Below are positions 43,914 through 51,990 of a stretch of DNA of 64,000 bases, piece by piece. The first letter of the stretch is position 1; each line of letters opens with the position of its first letter. Origin of the DNA: Clostridia bacterium. Lineage in GTDB: Bacteria; Bacillota; Clostridia; UBA1381. The translations under genes and the position numbers were made by a program. The notes under the pieces were generated by a model, which was not told the origin of the DNA, ran no database searches, and saw only the letters and a program-made list of their open reading frames with translations. The DNA is taken from contig CAAEKO010000003.1 in the NCBI GenBank assembly GCA_900756545.1, forward strand, positions 12,838-76,837, read 5' to 3'.

Positions 43914-44207
43914 ATGAATAAGGATGTGTGAGTAGGATAAAAAGGATTGTGGGTAATGTTCTTGAATTCTACATAATTATTTTTTATCTGGGACTTTGCT
44001 GGGACTATTGTGGTGATGGTTCTATGAAGTCTGTGTGGGATATGTATGGCGAAGAAAGATAAATGTGCTTGCTGAGTGGAGAGATATAAGCGAAAGGGGC
44101 TTTGGCACGAAGCTCAGTTGGTTTTCCGCAGATCGGATTTTGGCGGAAAACTATATGAAAACGGTAATATCTTACCGTAATCTAATTTAGAAAGGAGACC
44201 CCCCGGG
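43914..44207 (+). promoter_or_regulatory. Long structured 5' leader of the dockerin cassette
   Basis: About 290 nt between the promoter and the ATG at 44208. It lacks a coding frame with a ribosome binding site. Near its end are two clean hairpins: GTTTTCCGC (44121-44129) pairing with GCGGAAAAC (44143-44151), and ACGGTAA-TATC-TTACCGT (44161-44178), just before AAAGGAG at 44191-44197. I do not recognise a known riboswitch class. It may regulate or stabilise the mRNA. Confidence 0.45.
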
Positions 44208-44903
44208 ATGAGAAAAGCGTTAAAAAAGATCGCGCTGGGATGTGCTGCGACGATGGCTCTGTCTGCCGTTCTGTCCGCATCTGCTTTTGCGGCGACAGGT
44301 ACAGACAGCACAAGTAGCATTTCTTTTGACAGCGAAAAAGGTGCAATCAGTTTCACAGAAACATTCCTGACTGCTATTGCTGAAAAAGGAGAGACAACTG
44401 TTCTGGTCTACGGCAATGTTGTTTCTGATACAGATATTCAGGCTGATGAGATTGAATATATTAACCAGGATGATGCAAAAACTACTTCTACTTTTACTGA
44501 TATGGGACTGAGAAATGGCATCCAGACTGGTATTACATATACCGTTAAGGTTGGCGGCGAACAGATAAGTGAAGAAGGTATTCAGGTATTTACCTTTAAG
44601 ATTGATGAGGGCGGACAGACAGTTACCTTTATGTGGGGAGATGTTGATCAATCTGGTGGTGTAGATGCATTGGATGCATCTGCGATTGTTGATAGCATGA
44701 TCGGCGGAACAAAAACCTATGGTAATTATACGATTGCTGAGAATGTAAATGACACTGTAATATGGGGCGATGTTGACACCTCTGGCGGTGTGGATGCTCT
44801 GGATGCATCTGCAATTGTTGATAGCATGATTGGCGGAACAAAAACCTTTGGCGAGTATACAATAGGTGAGGAAGCAACCGTTACAGTGACATCGGCAGAG
44901 TGA
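44208..44903 (+). CDS. Secreted protein with a tandem dockerin-type Ca-binding module
   Basis: 231 residues, ATG 44208, AAAGGAG ten bases upstream. Signal peptide 1-29. Residues 35-135 form a beta-rich domain of unknown family. Residues 143-176 and 186-219 are two copies (31 of 34 residues identical) of a dockerin type I F-hand: WGDVDxSGGVDALDASAIVD, with Ca ligands at loop positions 1, 3, 5, 9 and 12 (Asp145, Asp147, Ser149, Asp153, Asp156 in the first). Dockerins bind cohesin domains with high affinity. The copies start 43 residues apart, more than usual, and are separated by a beta-strand-like segment. No clear cohesin is seen in the window. First gene of a three-gene unit. Confidence 0.82.
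   Translation: MRKALKKIALGCAATMALSAVLSASAFAATGTDSTSSISFDSEKGAISFTETFLTAIAEKGETTVLVYGNVVSDTDIQADEIEYINQDDAKTTSTFTDMGLRNGIQTGITYTVKVGGEQISEEGIQVFTFKIDEGGQTVTFMWGDVDQSGGVDALDASAIVDSMIGGTKTYGNYTIAENVNDTVIWGDVDTSGGVDALDASAIVDSMIGGTKTFGEYTIGEEATVTVTSAE
44634..44864 (+). repeat. Two near-identical 102-bp coding repeats (dockerin F-hands)
   Basis: The segments 44634-44735 and 44763-44864 encode 34 residues each and differ at only three amino acids. DNA identity is lower than protein identity (different codons for Asp, Ala, Gly and Ile), so the duplication is not very recent and the protein sequence is under selection. Confidence 0.8.
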
Positions 44904-44936
44904 GAGTGAAAATAAAGTTTGACAGGAGGAAAAGAT

Positions 44937-46199
44937 ATGAAAGCAAAGAAAATTGTTTCTTTGTTTGCTGCGTTGACGATGGCGGCGACAATGATTAGTT
45001 CTTTTGCAACTGTAGCATCTGCTGATGGCGCACCAGCTGTCAGCAATGTTGTAGCGAAAATGACAAATGAGGATTTTAATAGCTGGTATGGTGAAGATAT
45101 CCCAGCTGGTTATGACGCCTATTCTGTTACGACAAATGTAGAAAATTTGGGTGAATTATCTGCTACAAAGACTGGTATTCGTATTAATGGTACAAGATTA
45201 AGTAATCTTGGCGTTACCTTTACGTTTGAAGATGTGTCTAATGTTAATACAGACTATAGCGCAACATTAGCAAGTGCTATAACAGACGCACCGGCTGCTA
45301 ATTTTGATGGTCTTACGTATTCAATGGTTTTTACAGGAAATGCCACTACAGCTTATCCATCTACTACAATGACCATTGCTGATGGAAAAATTGATGAAGC
45401 GTACTTTACAGTATTTGTAGTTACAGCTGGTACATCATTGAAAGTTACTAATGTTGCGGCTACAACCAAAGTGGCTACCTATAATGGTGGAAATATTGTA
45501 GTTGGAAGTGAAAAACCGTATGGAGCTGGTCAGGCCTTAGGCGATGTATCTTATGATAAAAAAGAATTTGTAATGGGTGAAGTTACACCTCCAGAACCTG
45601 TAGTTACCTCCATCGAAATCGCTGGTGATGACACAGTAGCAGCTGAAGGTACAGCTGCCTACACAGCAACTGTTAAAGATGCTGACGGCGCAGTAATGGC
45701 TGACGAAAAAGTAACATGGTCTATCAAAGAAGAAACAGATGCTGCTGCGATTGATGCTGACGGTGTTCTGACAGCTGGTAAGCCAGAAGCAGATACAACT
45801 GTTACTGTTGTTGCTACAAGCGCATCAAAAGGCGATGTAACTGCTGAAAAGACTGTAACAATCAGCAAATATGTTGCTCCGGTTGTTGCACCGACAGTTG
45901 TACTGACAGCTGAAGAAGGTAAGGATTCCGCAGCAGGCGCTTACACATTCTTCTATAAGGCTGTTGTAACACCTGGCAGTGAAGCAGTTACGGCTGCAGA
46001 TGTAACAATCACAAGCGGAATTAATAGCCGCAAAGCTTATCTGAGTGCTGACGTGCTTGCAAATCTGCAGGGCGCATTTACATTCTATGTTGGTAATAAG
46101 ACAGCAGATGCAGGCCGTGTATTTGATGCTACAGCGACTGTAGCAGCGGACACAACTGTTACCGATACTGCTTCTTACACAACTCCGGCGGCAGAATAA
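44937..46199 (+). CDS. Secreted Ig-like (Big_2-type) repeat protein, second gene of the dockerin cassette
   Basis: 420 residues from ATG 44937, with AGGAGG eight bases upstream and 33 bases after the dockerin gene. Signal peptide 1-29 (LTMAATMISSFATVASA). Residues 32-205 are a beta-sandwich-like domain (AVSNVVAKMTNEDFNSWYGE..., ending EAYFTVFVVTAGTSLKVTN...GGNIVVGS) with no certain family. Residues 210-300 are a Big_2-type Ig domain (VVTSIEIAGDDTVAAEG, VTWSIKEE, GVLTAG, TVTVVATSASKGDVTAEKTVTI). Residues 305-420 are a further beta-rich domain. No SLH or sortase motif. The N-terminal domain could be a cohesin-like partner for the dockerin next door, which is a hypothesis. Confidence 0.75.
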   Translation: MKAKKIVSLFAALTMAATMISSFATVASADGAPAVSNVVAKMTNEDFNSWYGEDIPAGYDAYSVTTNVENLGELSATKTGIRINGTRLSNLGVTFTFEDVSNVNTDYSATLASAITDAPAANFDGLTYSMVFTGNATTAYPSTTMTIADGKIDEAYFTVFVVTAGTSLKVTNVAATTKVATYNGGNIVVGSEKPYGAGQALGDVSYDKKEFVMGEVTPPEPVVTSIEIAGDDTVAAEGTAAYTATVKDADGAVMADEKVTWSIKEETDAAAIDADGVLTAGKPEADTTVTVVATSASKGDVTAEKTVTISKYVAPVVAPTVVLTAEEGKDSAAGAYTFFYKAVVTPGSEAVTAADVTITSGINSRKAYLSADVLANLQGAFTFYVGNKTADAGRVFDATATVAADTTVTDTASYTTPAAE

Positions 46200-46216
46200 G
46201 AAAGGTGGTAGACGAT

Positions 46217-46378
46217 ATGAAAATATATGAGAAGCCATCCGTGGAAATCAAAAAGTTTGATGTTGAAGATATCATCACTGCAAGTATAGAGACGGAAATT
46301 AGTATTGGTACTACAAGTTCGGATTTGCAGACAATTACTGGCGATATGAATGCAGTAGGCGTTGTATTTGAGTGGTAA
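46217..46378 (+). CDS. 53-residue peptide, possible secreted or modified peptide precursor
   Basis: ATG 46217, AAAGGTGG upstream, stop TAA at 46376-46378, 17 bases after the Ig-like gene. The product begins MKIYEKPSVEIKKFDVEDII and continues TASIETEISIGTTSSDLQ to FEW. It has no signal peptide. The charged leader with a P-x-V/I-E pattern and a D-I-I-T-A-S segment, followed by a Ser/Thr/Gly-rich tail, has the layout of peptide precursors with a leader and a core, and I recall similar short proteins in Clostridia without assigned function. No maturase gene is adjacent. A terminator follows. Confidence 0.65.
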   Translation: MKIYEKPSVEIKKFDVEDIITASIETEISIGTTSSDLQTITGDMNAVGVVFEW

Positions 46379-46422
46379 TTCAACAAGCGAATAAGATTGA
46401 ACACTGGTTTTAATGAGAACAG

Positions 46423-46450
46423 AAAAGAGAGGCTTAGGCCTCTCTTTTTT
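46423..46450 (+). terminator. Terminator of the dockerin cassette
   Basis: AAAAGAGAGGC-TTAG-GCCTCTCTTTT then TT; 11-bp perfect stem. Confidence 0.9.
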
Positions 46451-46530
46451 AATGCTTTTACTGCAAAGGTCTTATTTCTATCCGACATATAAAGATAAAC
46501 GCCGGCCGAGCAGATATTTAGACTAACAAA

Positions 46531-46690
46531 AAAGAGAGACCAATGGTCTCTCCCGCTTCAACAAGACGAAAGGCGCCAGGCGGCGAAGGTTTTAGGCAAG
46601 CTCAAAACGAGAGACGGACAGTCTCTCGTTTCACTCCATTCCGCTATAACAAAACGAAAAAGCACCGGGCACCGATGCTTTTAGGCTTGA
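46531..46690. repeat. Two tandem copies of a composite hairpin repeat, about 80 bp each
   Basis: Each copy has a GAGAGAC...GTCTCTC hairpin (46534-46552 and 46605-46631) followed by a related segment: CCGCTTCAACAAGACGAAA... and CCGCTATAACAAAACGAAA..., both ending in TTTTAGGC. The internal stems differ in sequence yet still pair (CGCC/GGCG in the first, GCA..CGG/CCG..TGC in the second). This pairing conservation suggests a structured RNA or a mobile repeat. The wider gap 46451-46836 holds nothing else recognised. Confidence 0.55.
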
Positions 46691-46836
46691 TATGTATAGG
46701 ATAAAAGGGTAGAATGTAATTTCCTTCTACAATTAATATTATAGCATATACTTAACCGTTTTGCAAGCCTTTTTTCAAATATCTTGGGGATTTTTTTAGA
46801 AGTTTTTTCTGAAAGCACAACATGTCCATACAATAC

Positions 46837-46865
46837 TTGATTTTTTCGTCCAATTCTGGTATAAT
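46837..46865 (+). promoter_or_regulatory. Promoter of the DUF815 gene
   Basis: TTGATT (46837-46842), 17 bp, TATAAT (46860-46865), 26 bases before the ATG. Confidence 0.7.
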
Positions 46866-46890
46866 TTTTTTTGTAAAGAAGGTGTGATTC

Positions 46891-48042
46891 ATGGAACTTT
46901 TTATTTTTTATAACGTCTTATATAATGAAGCGTTAAAAGCAGTCATTGCGGGAGAGCGGACTTCCGTGATGCGGCGGCTGATCGAATTTTCCGAGTCGGA
47001 GGGCGTGACGGACGCACCGTTGACCGAATTTATCGTGTCGTTACTCGCAAACGATGATAACGTCTTGTCCAGGCTGGCGCAGGAAAATAAACAAATCGGC
47101 CGGGATTTATATGAATTTGCATTGGCGGACATCCGGTCTGTTTTTGGCCTGATCAACCAAAACGGCGGATTCGCTTATGCAAATTCAAACAACGCACCAA
47201 CCTATGCCGACGCTTACTGCGCTTCAATCCGAAAAATGACATTGGCAAAAACCCCGGAAGAGCTTCTGGAGCTATTGATTGCACATTACAGACAGCTGGG
47301 CGTGGGCGTTTTTGCCAAGTACATAGCGTTTAAATTTGATGGAAAGCTGACCGGGATTGAATTGATCGATCATGCAGTCACATTCGATTCCCTGGTAGGG
47401 CTTGAATATCAAAAGCAGGTTTTGATTGATAACATGAAAGCGCTTTTGGCGGGGAAACGGGCAAATAACGTCCTCCTGTTCGGTGATCGCGGAACGGGAA
47501 AGTCTTCTTCCATTAAAGCGCTTTTAAACATGTTTGCGAAAGACGGGCTGCGTATTATTGAAACCCAAAAGCAGCAGATCAAGGCATTGCCGGAGCTGAT
47601 CGTAAGATTAGCGCCAAGGCCGCATAAATATATTATTTTTTTGGACGACCTGTCCTTTGAAAAACAGGATGCGGAATATAAGGCGCTGAAAACTGTTATG
47701 GATGGGCAGCTGCAGCCCATGCCGGACAATGTGGTGATTTACGCTACATCGAATCGAAAGCATTTGGTGAAGGAAAACTGGAACGATCGAGAGGGCGGCG
47801 ACGTCCATGCTAATGATAACATGCAGGAAACCCTTTCGCTGGCGGAACGGTTTGGGATCAGCCTGGTATTTTCGGCGCCGAACCAGAAGGAATATCTGAA
47901 CATTGTGGCTGAGCTTTTGAAACGGTATGATATAGAAATGAACGCGGAAATTGAGCGTAAAGCGATTGTATGGCAGATGAATTACGGGAGTAAGTCGCCC
48001 CGGTGCGCCACACAATTCGTACATGCTTATCGGAAAGGGTGA
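46891..48042 (+). CDS. DUF815-family AAA+ ATPase
   Basis: 383 residues, ATG 46891 after AAGAAGGTG. The C-terminal half is a DUF815 AAA+ domain: Walker A GDRGTGKSS at 198-206, Walker B IIFLDDLSFE, sensor-type IYATSNRKHLVKENW, and DREGGDVHANDNMQETLSLAERFGI. The N-terminal 150 residues are helical. DUF815 proteins are common in bacteria, related to ClpB-like or clamp-loader-like AAA+ ATPases, with uncharacterised function. Followed closely by a secreted-protein gene. Confidence 0.9.
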   Translation: MELFIFYNVLYNEALKAVIAGERTSVMRRLIEFSESEGVTDAPLTEFIVSLLANDDNVLSRLAQENKQIGRDLYEFALADIRSVFGLINQNGGFAYANSNNAPTYADAYCASIRKMTLAKTPEELLELLIAHYRQLGVGVFAKYIAFKFDGKLTGIELIDHAVTFDSLVGLEYQKQVLIDNMKALLAGKRANNVLLFGDRGTGKSSSIKALLNMFAKDGLRIIETQKQQIKALPELIVRLAPRPHKYIIFLDDLSFEKQDAEYKALKTVMDGQLQPMPDNVVIYATSNRKHLVKENWNDREGGDVHANDNMQETLSLAERFGISLVFSAPNQKEYLNIVAELLKRYDIEMNAEIERKAIVWQMNYGSKSPRCATQFVHAYRKG

Positions 48043-48047
48043 TAAAA

Positions 48048-49124
48048 ATGAACAAGTTTTTGTCTATAATATTATCAATCGCTATGTTGTTTGCCGCATT
48101 GCCGATAGTTTTTGCCGCAGACGACGCCGGTGCGCTTCGGCTGAAAAATACAAGTGTGGAGGGGACTGTATTTGTGGCGGTGTACGGCTCTGGAAATCAG
48201 CTGGTATCTGTAAAAGCGGCAAAAGCCAAGATGGATGGCAAGGATGCATTGGTATCAATTGCGGAAAACGAAATACCCAGCGGAGAGTATACTGCAAAGG
48301 TCTATATCCCGGAAACCAATGTATTGGTGATCCCGGAGGAAGAATCTGCAGCAGCGCCGAACCCAACGGCAAAACCAACACAGGGGCCGGAAGAAACATT
48401 GCACCCGGCTTATGAGAGCGAGGCTGCTGCGATGCAGGCGTTTATGGTGGTAAAAGACGTAACGGCTGGGCTTGAGGACGATATGCCGGTGGTTGTGGTT
48501 ACCGGATATTACAAAGAGCGGGAAGTATCGTTTACCGCGGAGGAAGGATCGATGCTGAATTCTGTGCCGGACGCGCACCGTGAATTGGATGGCATGGAAA
48601 TTGCGGATTTGCAGGAGGGTGATGTAATTTATTTACGTGCATCTCTCAGCGGGAGCTTAACTGGCGTCGACCTAATATTCCGGCCTATGGAAGGAGATAT
48701 TGTTGCGGAGGAAACAGGATATTCGTTTGAAGCGCTTTTTACAGTTAATGGGTTGACAGCAGGGAGATGGGCGCCGCTGAAATTCGGCGCGAACTCGGAC
48801 AATCGGAATCAGTATGCGTTTGGAGTAGTAAAGGAAAGATCAAGTAAAAACATGCTTGTCCTTACCAATCAGGCTGGGAAGGAAGAGGATGACCTGTATT
48901 TGGGACTTACAGATAGCACTATAGTATATGTGTATGATAAAACCTCCCGAAATAAGCTGTCTATCGGTGCAGCCGGCGATATTTTCCCGTCGGTTATTCC
49001 GTCAGATACAAAGGATGAGGGCGGAAACATCATTAAGTGGAACGCCGAAGATGAACATCATTATGCTTTAGTAAGACTTTATAATGGAATCGCAACCGAA
49101 ATAGTAGTTTATATGAACTATTAA
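48048..49124 (+). CDS. Secreted protein of unknown function
   Basis: 358 residues from ATG 48048, five bases after the DUF815 stop and with GGAAAGGGTG upstream; an earlier GTG inside the DUF815 gene is less likely. Signal peptide 1-22 (FLSIILSIAMLFAALPIVFAA). Residues 25-90 look like a beta-sandwich; a Pro/Thr linker (PNPTAKPTQGPEE) follows. The remaining 240 residues repeat a beta-rich pattern (GMEIADLQEGDVIYLRASLSG) found in many clostridial surface proteins that modulate S-layer or stalk architecture. No catalytic motif seen. Confidence 0.7.
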   Translation: MNKFLSIILSIAMLFAALPIVFAADDAGALRLKNTSVEGTVFVAVYGSGNQLVSVKAAKAKMDGKDALVSIAENEIPSGEYTAKVYIPETNVLVIPEEESAAAPNPTAKPTQGPEETLHPAYESEAAAMQAFMVVKDVTAGLEDDMPVVVVTGYYKEREVSFTAEEGSMLNSVPDAHRELDGMEIADLQEGDVIYLRASLSGSLTGVDLIFRPMEGDIVAEETGYSFEALFTVNGLTAGRWAPLKFGANSDNRNQYAFGVVKERSSKNMLVLTNQAGKEEDDLYLGLTDSTIVYVYDKTSRNKLSIGAAGDIFPSVIPSDTKDEGGNIIKWNAEDEHHYALVRLYNGIATEIVVYMNY

Positions 49125-49156
49125 AAAATGCAGGGATTTTAATCCCTGCATTTTTT
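49123..49156. terminator. Bidirectional terminator between convergent genes
   Basis: AAAAAATGCAGGGATT-TT-AATCCCTGCATTTTTT, perfect 16-bp stem starting at the + strand stop codon and touching the - strand stop codon. Confidence 0.92.
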
Positions 49157-49896
49157 TAAAATTTGCCGGAAGCGCCTCCGCCGGAGAAGCCGCCGCCCCC
49201 GCCGGAAAAACCACCGCCGGAGCCGCCGCCAAATCCTCCTCTTCCGCCAAAGCTGCCAGAGCCGCCATAAAAACCGCCATGCCAGCCGCCGCCATAAAAG
49301 TGTCCGCCGCGCCGGCCTCCACCGCGCAGATTGATCAAGAAGATTAAAAATATGAAAATAACCAAAGGGATGATTGTTGATATGATCCCAGCATTATCAT
49401 CTTCATTCGGGGTTGGATTTTCTAGTTCCCCGATTACATCATTATAAATGCTTTTTAAACCGCTGTCAAAATCATTTGCAGAGAGCTGTTCTTTTGCACG
49501 GCGGATAAATTTGCCAGACTTTGTATCGGTTATTGCTCCCTCTAAACCCGTACCAACCTCAATGCGGATTTCACGGTCCGTTACAGCCAGCAGGATCAAA
49601 ACTCCATTATCCTTGTCTTTGTCCCCGATTCCCCAATTTCGGGCCAGTTCTAAAGAATAACGCTCAATATCTTTTCCATCCAGAGATTCCACGGTTGTGA
49701 CGACCACCTGAGTCTTATTGCTTTCATAATATGCTCTGCTGGCAGTGAAGATATAGTCCTCTGTTTCCGGGGAGAGCACATTCGCGAAATCATTGACAAA
49801 AAAACGGTCAGTAGGCTGAGGTGCGGCATAAGTGGTTGTGCAGAATATCAGCATTCCGGCGAAGAAAAGATAAAACAGCCTTTGCAGTCTATTCAT
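49156..49896 (-). CDS. TPM-domain (YgcG-like) membrane protein with Gly-rich tail
   Basis: 246 residues. Signal peptide 1-24, then the TPM domain (FFVNDFANVLSPETEDYI, QVVVTTVESLDGKDIERYSLELARNWGIGDKDKDNGVLILLA) to about residue 160, one membrane helix near 167-186 (IISTIIPLVIFIFLIFLINL), and a Gly/Ser/Phe-rich tail of about 60 residues. TPM proteins are paired with LemA in many bacteria, as here, and are thought to act at the membrane in stress or assembly of other proteins; details are unsettled. Confidence 0.9.
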   Translation of the reverse strand: MNRLQRLFYLFFAGMLIFCTTTYAAPQPTDRFFVNDFANVLSPETEDYIFTASRAYYESNKTQVVVTTVESLDGKDIERYSLELARNWGIGDKDKDNGVLILLAVTDREIRIEVGTGLEGAITDTKSGKFIRRAKEQLSANDFDSGLKSIYNDVIGELENPTPNEDDNAGIISTIIPLVIFIFLIFLINLRGGGRRGGHFYGGGWHGGFYGGSGSFGGRGGFGGGSGGGFSGGGGGFSGGGASGKF

Positions 49897-49904
49897 AGCC
49901 CACC

Positions 49905-50480
49905 TCAGTCAAAGCTGACTTGAGGCGCCTGCTGGGCAGATTCCTGTGCCTGGAACATTTCTTTTTCCTCAAAACCGAACATCTTTGCGATTATGTTTGA
50001 CGGAAAAGAACGGATTTTTGTGTTCAGGGATTTCACAGCCTCATTGTAGTCTAAACGCGCAGTATTGACGCGGTTTTCACTGCCTTCCAGCTCGTCCTGT
50101 AAGGCGGCAAAATTCTCACTGGCTTTCAGCTCGGGATAAGCTTCGCTGATAGCAAACAGACGTCCCAATGCCTGGGTAAGCTCGCCGTCAGCCGCAAGGC
50201 TGTCTGCCGTAGACTGAGCGCCCATCATCTTTGTCCGAGCCTCGTTCACCGCGTCAAACACCGCTGTTTCATGAGCGGCATAACCCTTGACAGTATTGAC
50301 AACATTGGGAATCAAATCTGCCCGGCGCTGAAGCTGAGACTCAATATTGGAATATGCATTTTCTACCGCCAGATTTTTTGCCACCAGCGCGTTATAACCG
50401 CTGACTACCCAGATTACACAAAGCAGGATAACGCCCGCAACAGTTAATATAATCACTGTACTTTTTTTCTTCATGCTCAT
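49905..50480 (-). CDS. LemA family protein
   Basis: 191 residues, ATG at 50480 (AAAGGG upstream). N-terminal membrane helix (VIILTVAGVILLCVIWVVSGY), then the helical LemA domain with YNALVAKNLAVENAYSNIESQLQRRADLIPNVVNTVKGYAAHE and YPELKASENF, RVNTARLDYNEAVKSLNTKIRSFPSNIIAKMFGF. Eight bases upstream of the TPM gene, a conserved operon. LemA is a membrane-associated helical protein of unclear role. Confidence 0.93.
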   Translation of the reverse strand: MSMKKKSTVIILTVAGVILLCVIWVVSGYNALVAKNLAVENAYSNIESQLQRRADLIPNVVNTVKGYAAHETAVFDAVNEARTKMMGAQSTADSLAADGELTQALGRLFAISEAYPELKASENFAALQDELEGSENRVNTARLDYNEAVKSLNTKIRSFPSNIIAKMFGFEEKEMFQAQESAQQAPQVSFD

Positions 50481-50511
50481 ATACCCTTTCCAAATATATT
50501 TTTACAGTATC

Positions 50512-50540
50512 ATTGTAACATGGATAGGGATAAAACACAA
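50512..50540 (-). promoter_or_regulatory. Promoter of the lemA-TPM operon
   Basis: On the - strand: TTGTGT (50535-50540), 17 bp, TACAAT (50512-50517), 31 bases before the start. Confidence 0.68.
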
Positions 50541-50541
50541 C

Positions 50542-50973
50542 TTAATTTTTTATAAATATTTTTCTGACCTTAAAAAAAGAGGACACCGCCATGATCCCAA
50601 GCCCGATGGCGATGGAGGTGTATAGGGCGTCAAAGCCTGTATAGAGAAAGGAAAGCATATCGCCGTTGATTGCGTAATTCATGGTATAGTATAGTTTTCC
50701 GCCGGGGAGCAAGGGAAAAATTGCAGAAACTAAAAATACAGTGGCAGGACATTTGAATATTCGGGCCATAGTTTCGGCATAAGCTGTCGCGGCGATGCTT
50801 ACAAAAAAAGTACGGACCGCTTCTATCATGACTGTTTGCTCAGAAGTCATTACCATTAGCCAGGATAAAAATCCGCCCAAACCGGCAAAGATTAGCTTTT
50901 TACCCTGGATGTTTGAAAGCATAGCAATGCCCACAGTTCCAATAAAGGCTGTAATAAGTTTCAGCATAATCAT
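50542..50973 (-). CDS. Threonine/serine exporter subunit, short ThrE_2 type
   Basis: 143 residues, four or five membrane helices; sequence LITAFIGTVGIAMLSNIQGKKLIFAGLGGFLSW and CPATVFLVSAIFPLLPGGKLYYTM are typical of the small C-terminal half of ThrE exporters (DUF3815). It pairs with the larger half encoded just upstream. Together they resemble the corynebacterial ThrE protein split into two chains. The stop lies close to the lemA promoter. Confidence 0.9.
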   Translation of the reverse strand: MIMLKLITAFIGTVGIAMLSNIQGKKLIFAGLGGFLSWLMVMTSEQTVMIEAVRTFFVSIAATAYAETMARIFKCPATVFLVSAIFPLLPGGKLYYTMNYAINGDMLSFLYTGFDALYTSIAIGLGIMAVSSFFKVRKIFIKN

Positions 50974-51011
50974 CCATCGCCTTTCTGCCTGTCGATTCTT
51001 TGTTTGTAAAT

Positions 51012-51767
51012 TTAAATAAAATGCCAGCTGAACCGGGCAGCAAAGGCAAATCCAGCGCTCACCGCTATGGCCAGAAGGCCTGCGTCTATCAAGCGCATGA
51101 GCCCAGAAACCAAATCGCCGCCCAGCATATCCCGAATACCGTTGGTGAAGGCAAGCCCGGGGATAATAAGCATGATATTGCCGATCATGATCGTGTCAAG
51201 GTTTTGTCCCCAGCCGATACCTACAGACAACACTGCCAGCAGGCCGCTGCAATAAGAGCATAGTATAATAGAAAAAATATTATTGATTCCGATTTGTGTG
51301 CATAGCTGTAAAAGCGTCATGAGGAATACGCCCAGAACGCCGCATACACAAGCGTCTCGGATTGTTCCGCCGAAAAACAGGGAAAAGGATCCGGCAATGA
51401 TAAAATACAAAAGGCTTTTCATAGAAATAGGATAGGTTTTCCGGGTACGAATGGCGGATAGCTCGGCCCAAACCTGTTGCAGCGGCGGACGCAGACGGCA
51501 GATCCGGCGGGCTAGGTCATTCAGGCAATCCAGACGCTCAAGATCGACCGCATGCCCGCTAATGCGGCACATCTTAGTATGGGGAACCCCGTCTATTCCC
51601 ACCACTGCCAGAATGATACAGGTATTTATTACAAAAACATCCGCTTTAACCGCGCCATAAGCTTTGGACATACGAAGCAGAGCCTCCTCGGTACGATATA
51701 CCTCACCGCCGCATCGGAGAAGTTCGGCGCCAATTTCCATAATGGTGTTCAAGACATTTTCATCCAT
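51012..51767 (-). CDS. Threonine/serine exporter subunit, large ThrE type
   Basis: 251 residues from the ATG at 51767 (AGGCGGAG upstream); a longer frame to 51812 lacks a site. N-terminal ThrE domain with MEIGAELLRCGGEVYRTEEALLRM, HTKMCRI, and DLARRIC, followed by five membrane helices (SLLYFIIAGSFSLFFGG, IIPGLAFTNGIRDMLGGDLVSGLMRLIDAGLLAIAVS). Probably exports amino acids such as threonine or serine with the small subunit downstream. Confidence 0.9.
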   Translation of the reverse strand: MDENVLNTIMEIGAELLRCGGEVYRTEEALLRMSKAYGAVKADVFVINTCIILAVVGIDGVPHTKMCRISGHAVDLERLDCLNDLARRICRLRPPLQQVWAELSAIRTRKTYPISMKSLLYFIIAGSFSLFFGGTIRDACVCGVLGVFLMTLLQLCTQIGINNIFSIILCSYCSGLLAVLSVGIGWGQNLDTIMIGNIMLIIPGLAFTNGIRDMLGGDLVSGLMRLIDAGLLAIAVSAGFAFAARFSWHFI

Positions 51768-51886
51768 TTGATCTCCGCCTTTTATGAAATCTTTTGTGCA
51801 TATTTTGTGCAAAGTGCGGATAAATTATGAAAAAAGTTATAGAAACCGGAGAATTCTACGATTTTTTAATTTTTTTTAAAAAACGC

Positions 51887-51915
51887 TACACAATACCAAA
51901 CTTTAGTGGTATAAT
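51887..51915 (+). promoter_or_regulatory. Promoter of the ktrB-ktrA operon
   Basis: TACACA (51887-51892, four of six consensus bases), 17 bp, TATAAT (51910-51915), about 76 bases before the ATG. Confidence 0.55.
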
Positions 51916-51990
51916 GAGTTCGGTGTTAAGGGAATATAAAGAGGAAGGTAAGAAGCCGAAAATATAGAAAAGGCTGGGGAATGTGATTAT

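Noticed and set aside
43914..44207. Known c-di-GMP or other riboswitch in the dockerin leader
   Set aside because: The conserved core sequences of the GEMM-type and other familiar riboswitches could not be found; only generic hairpins are visible.
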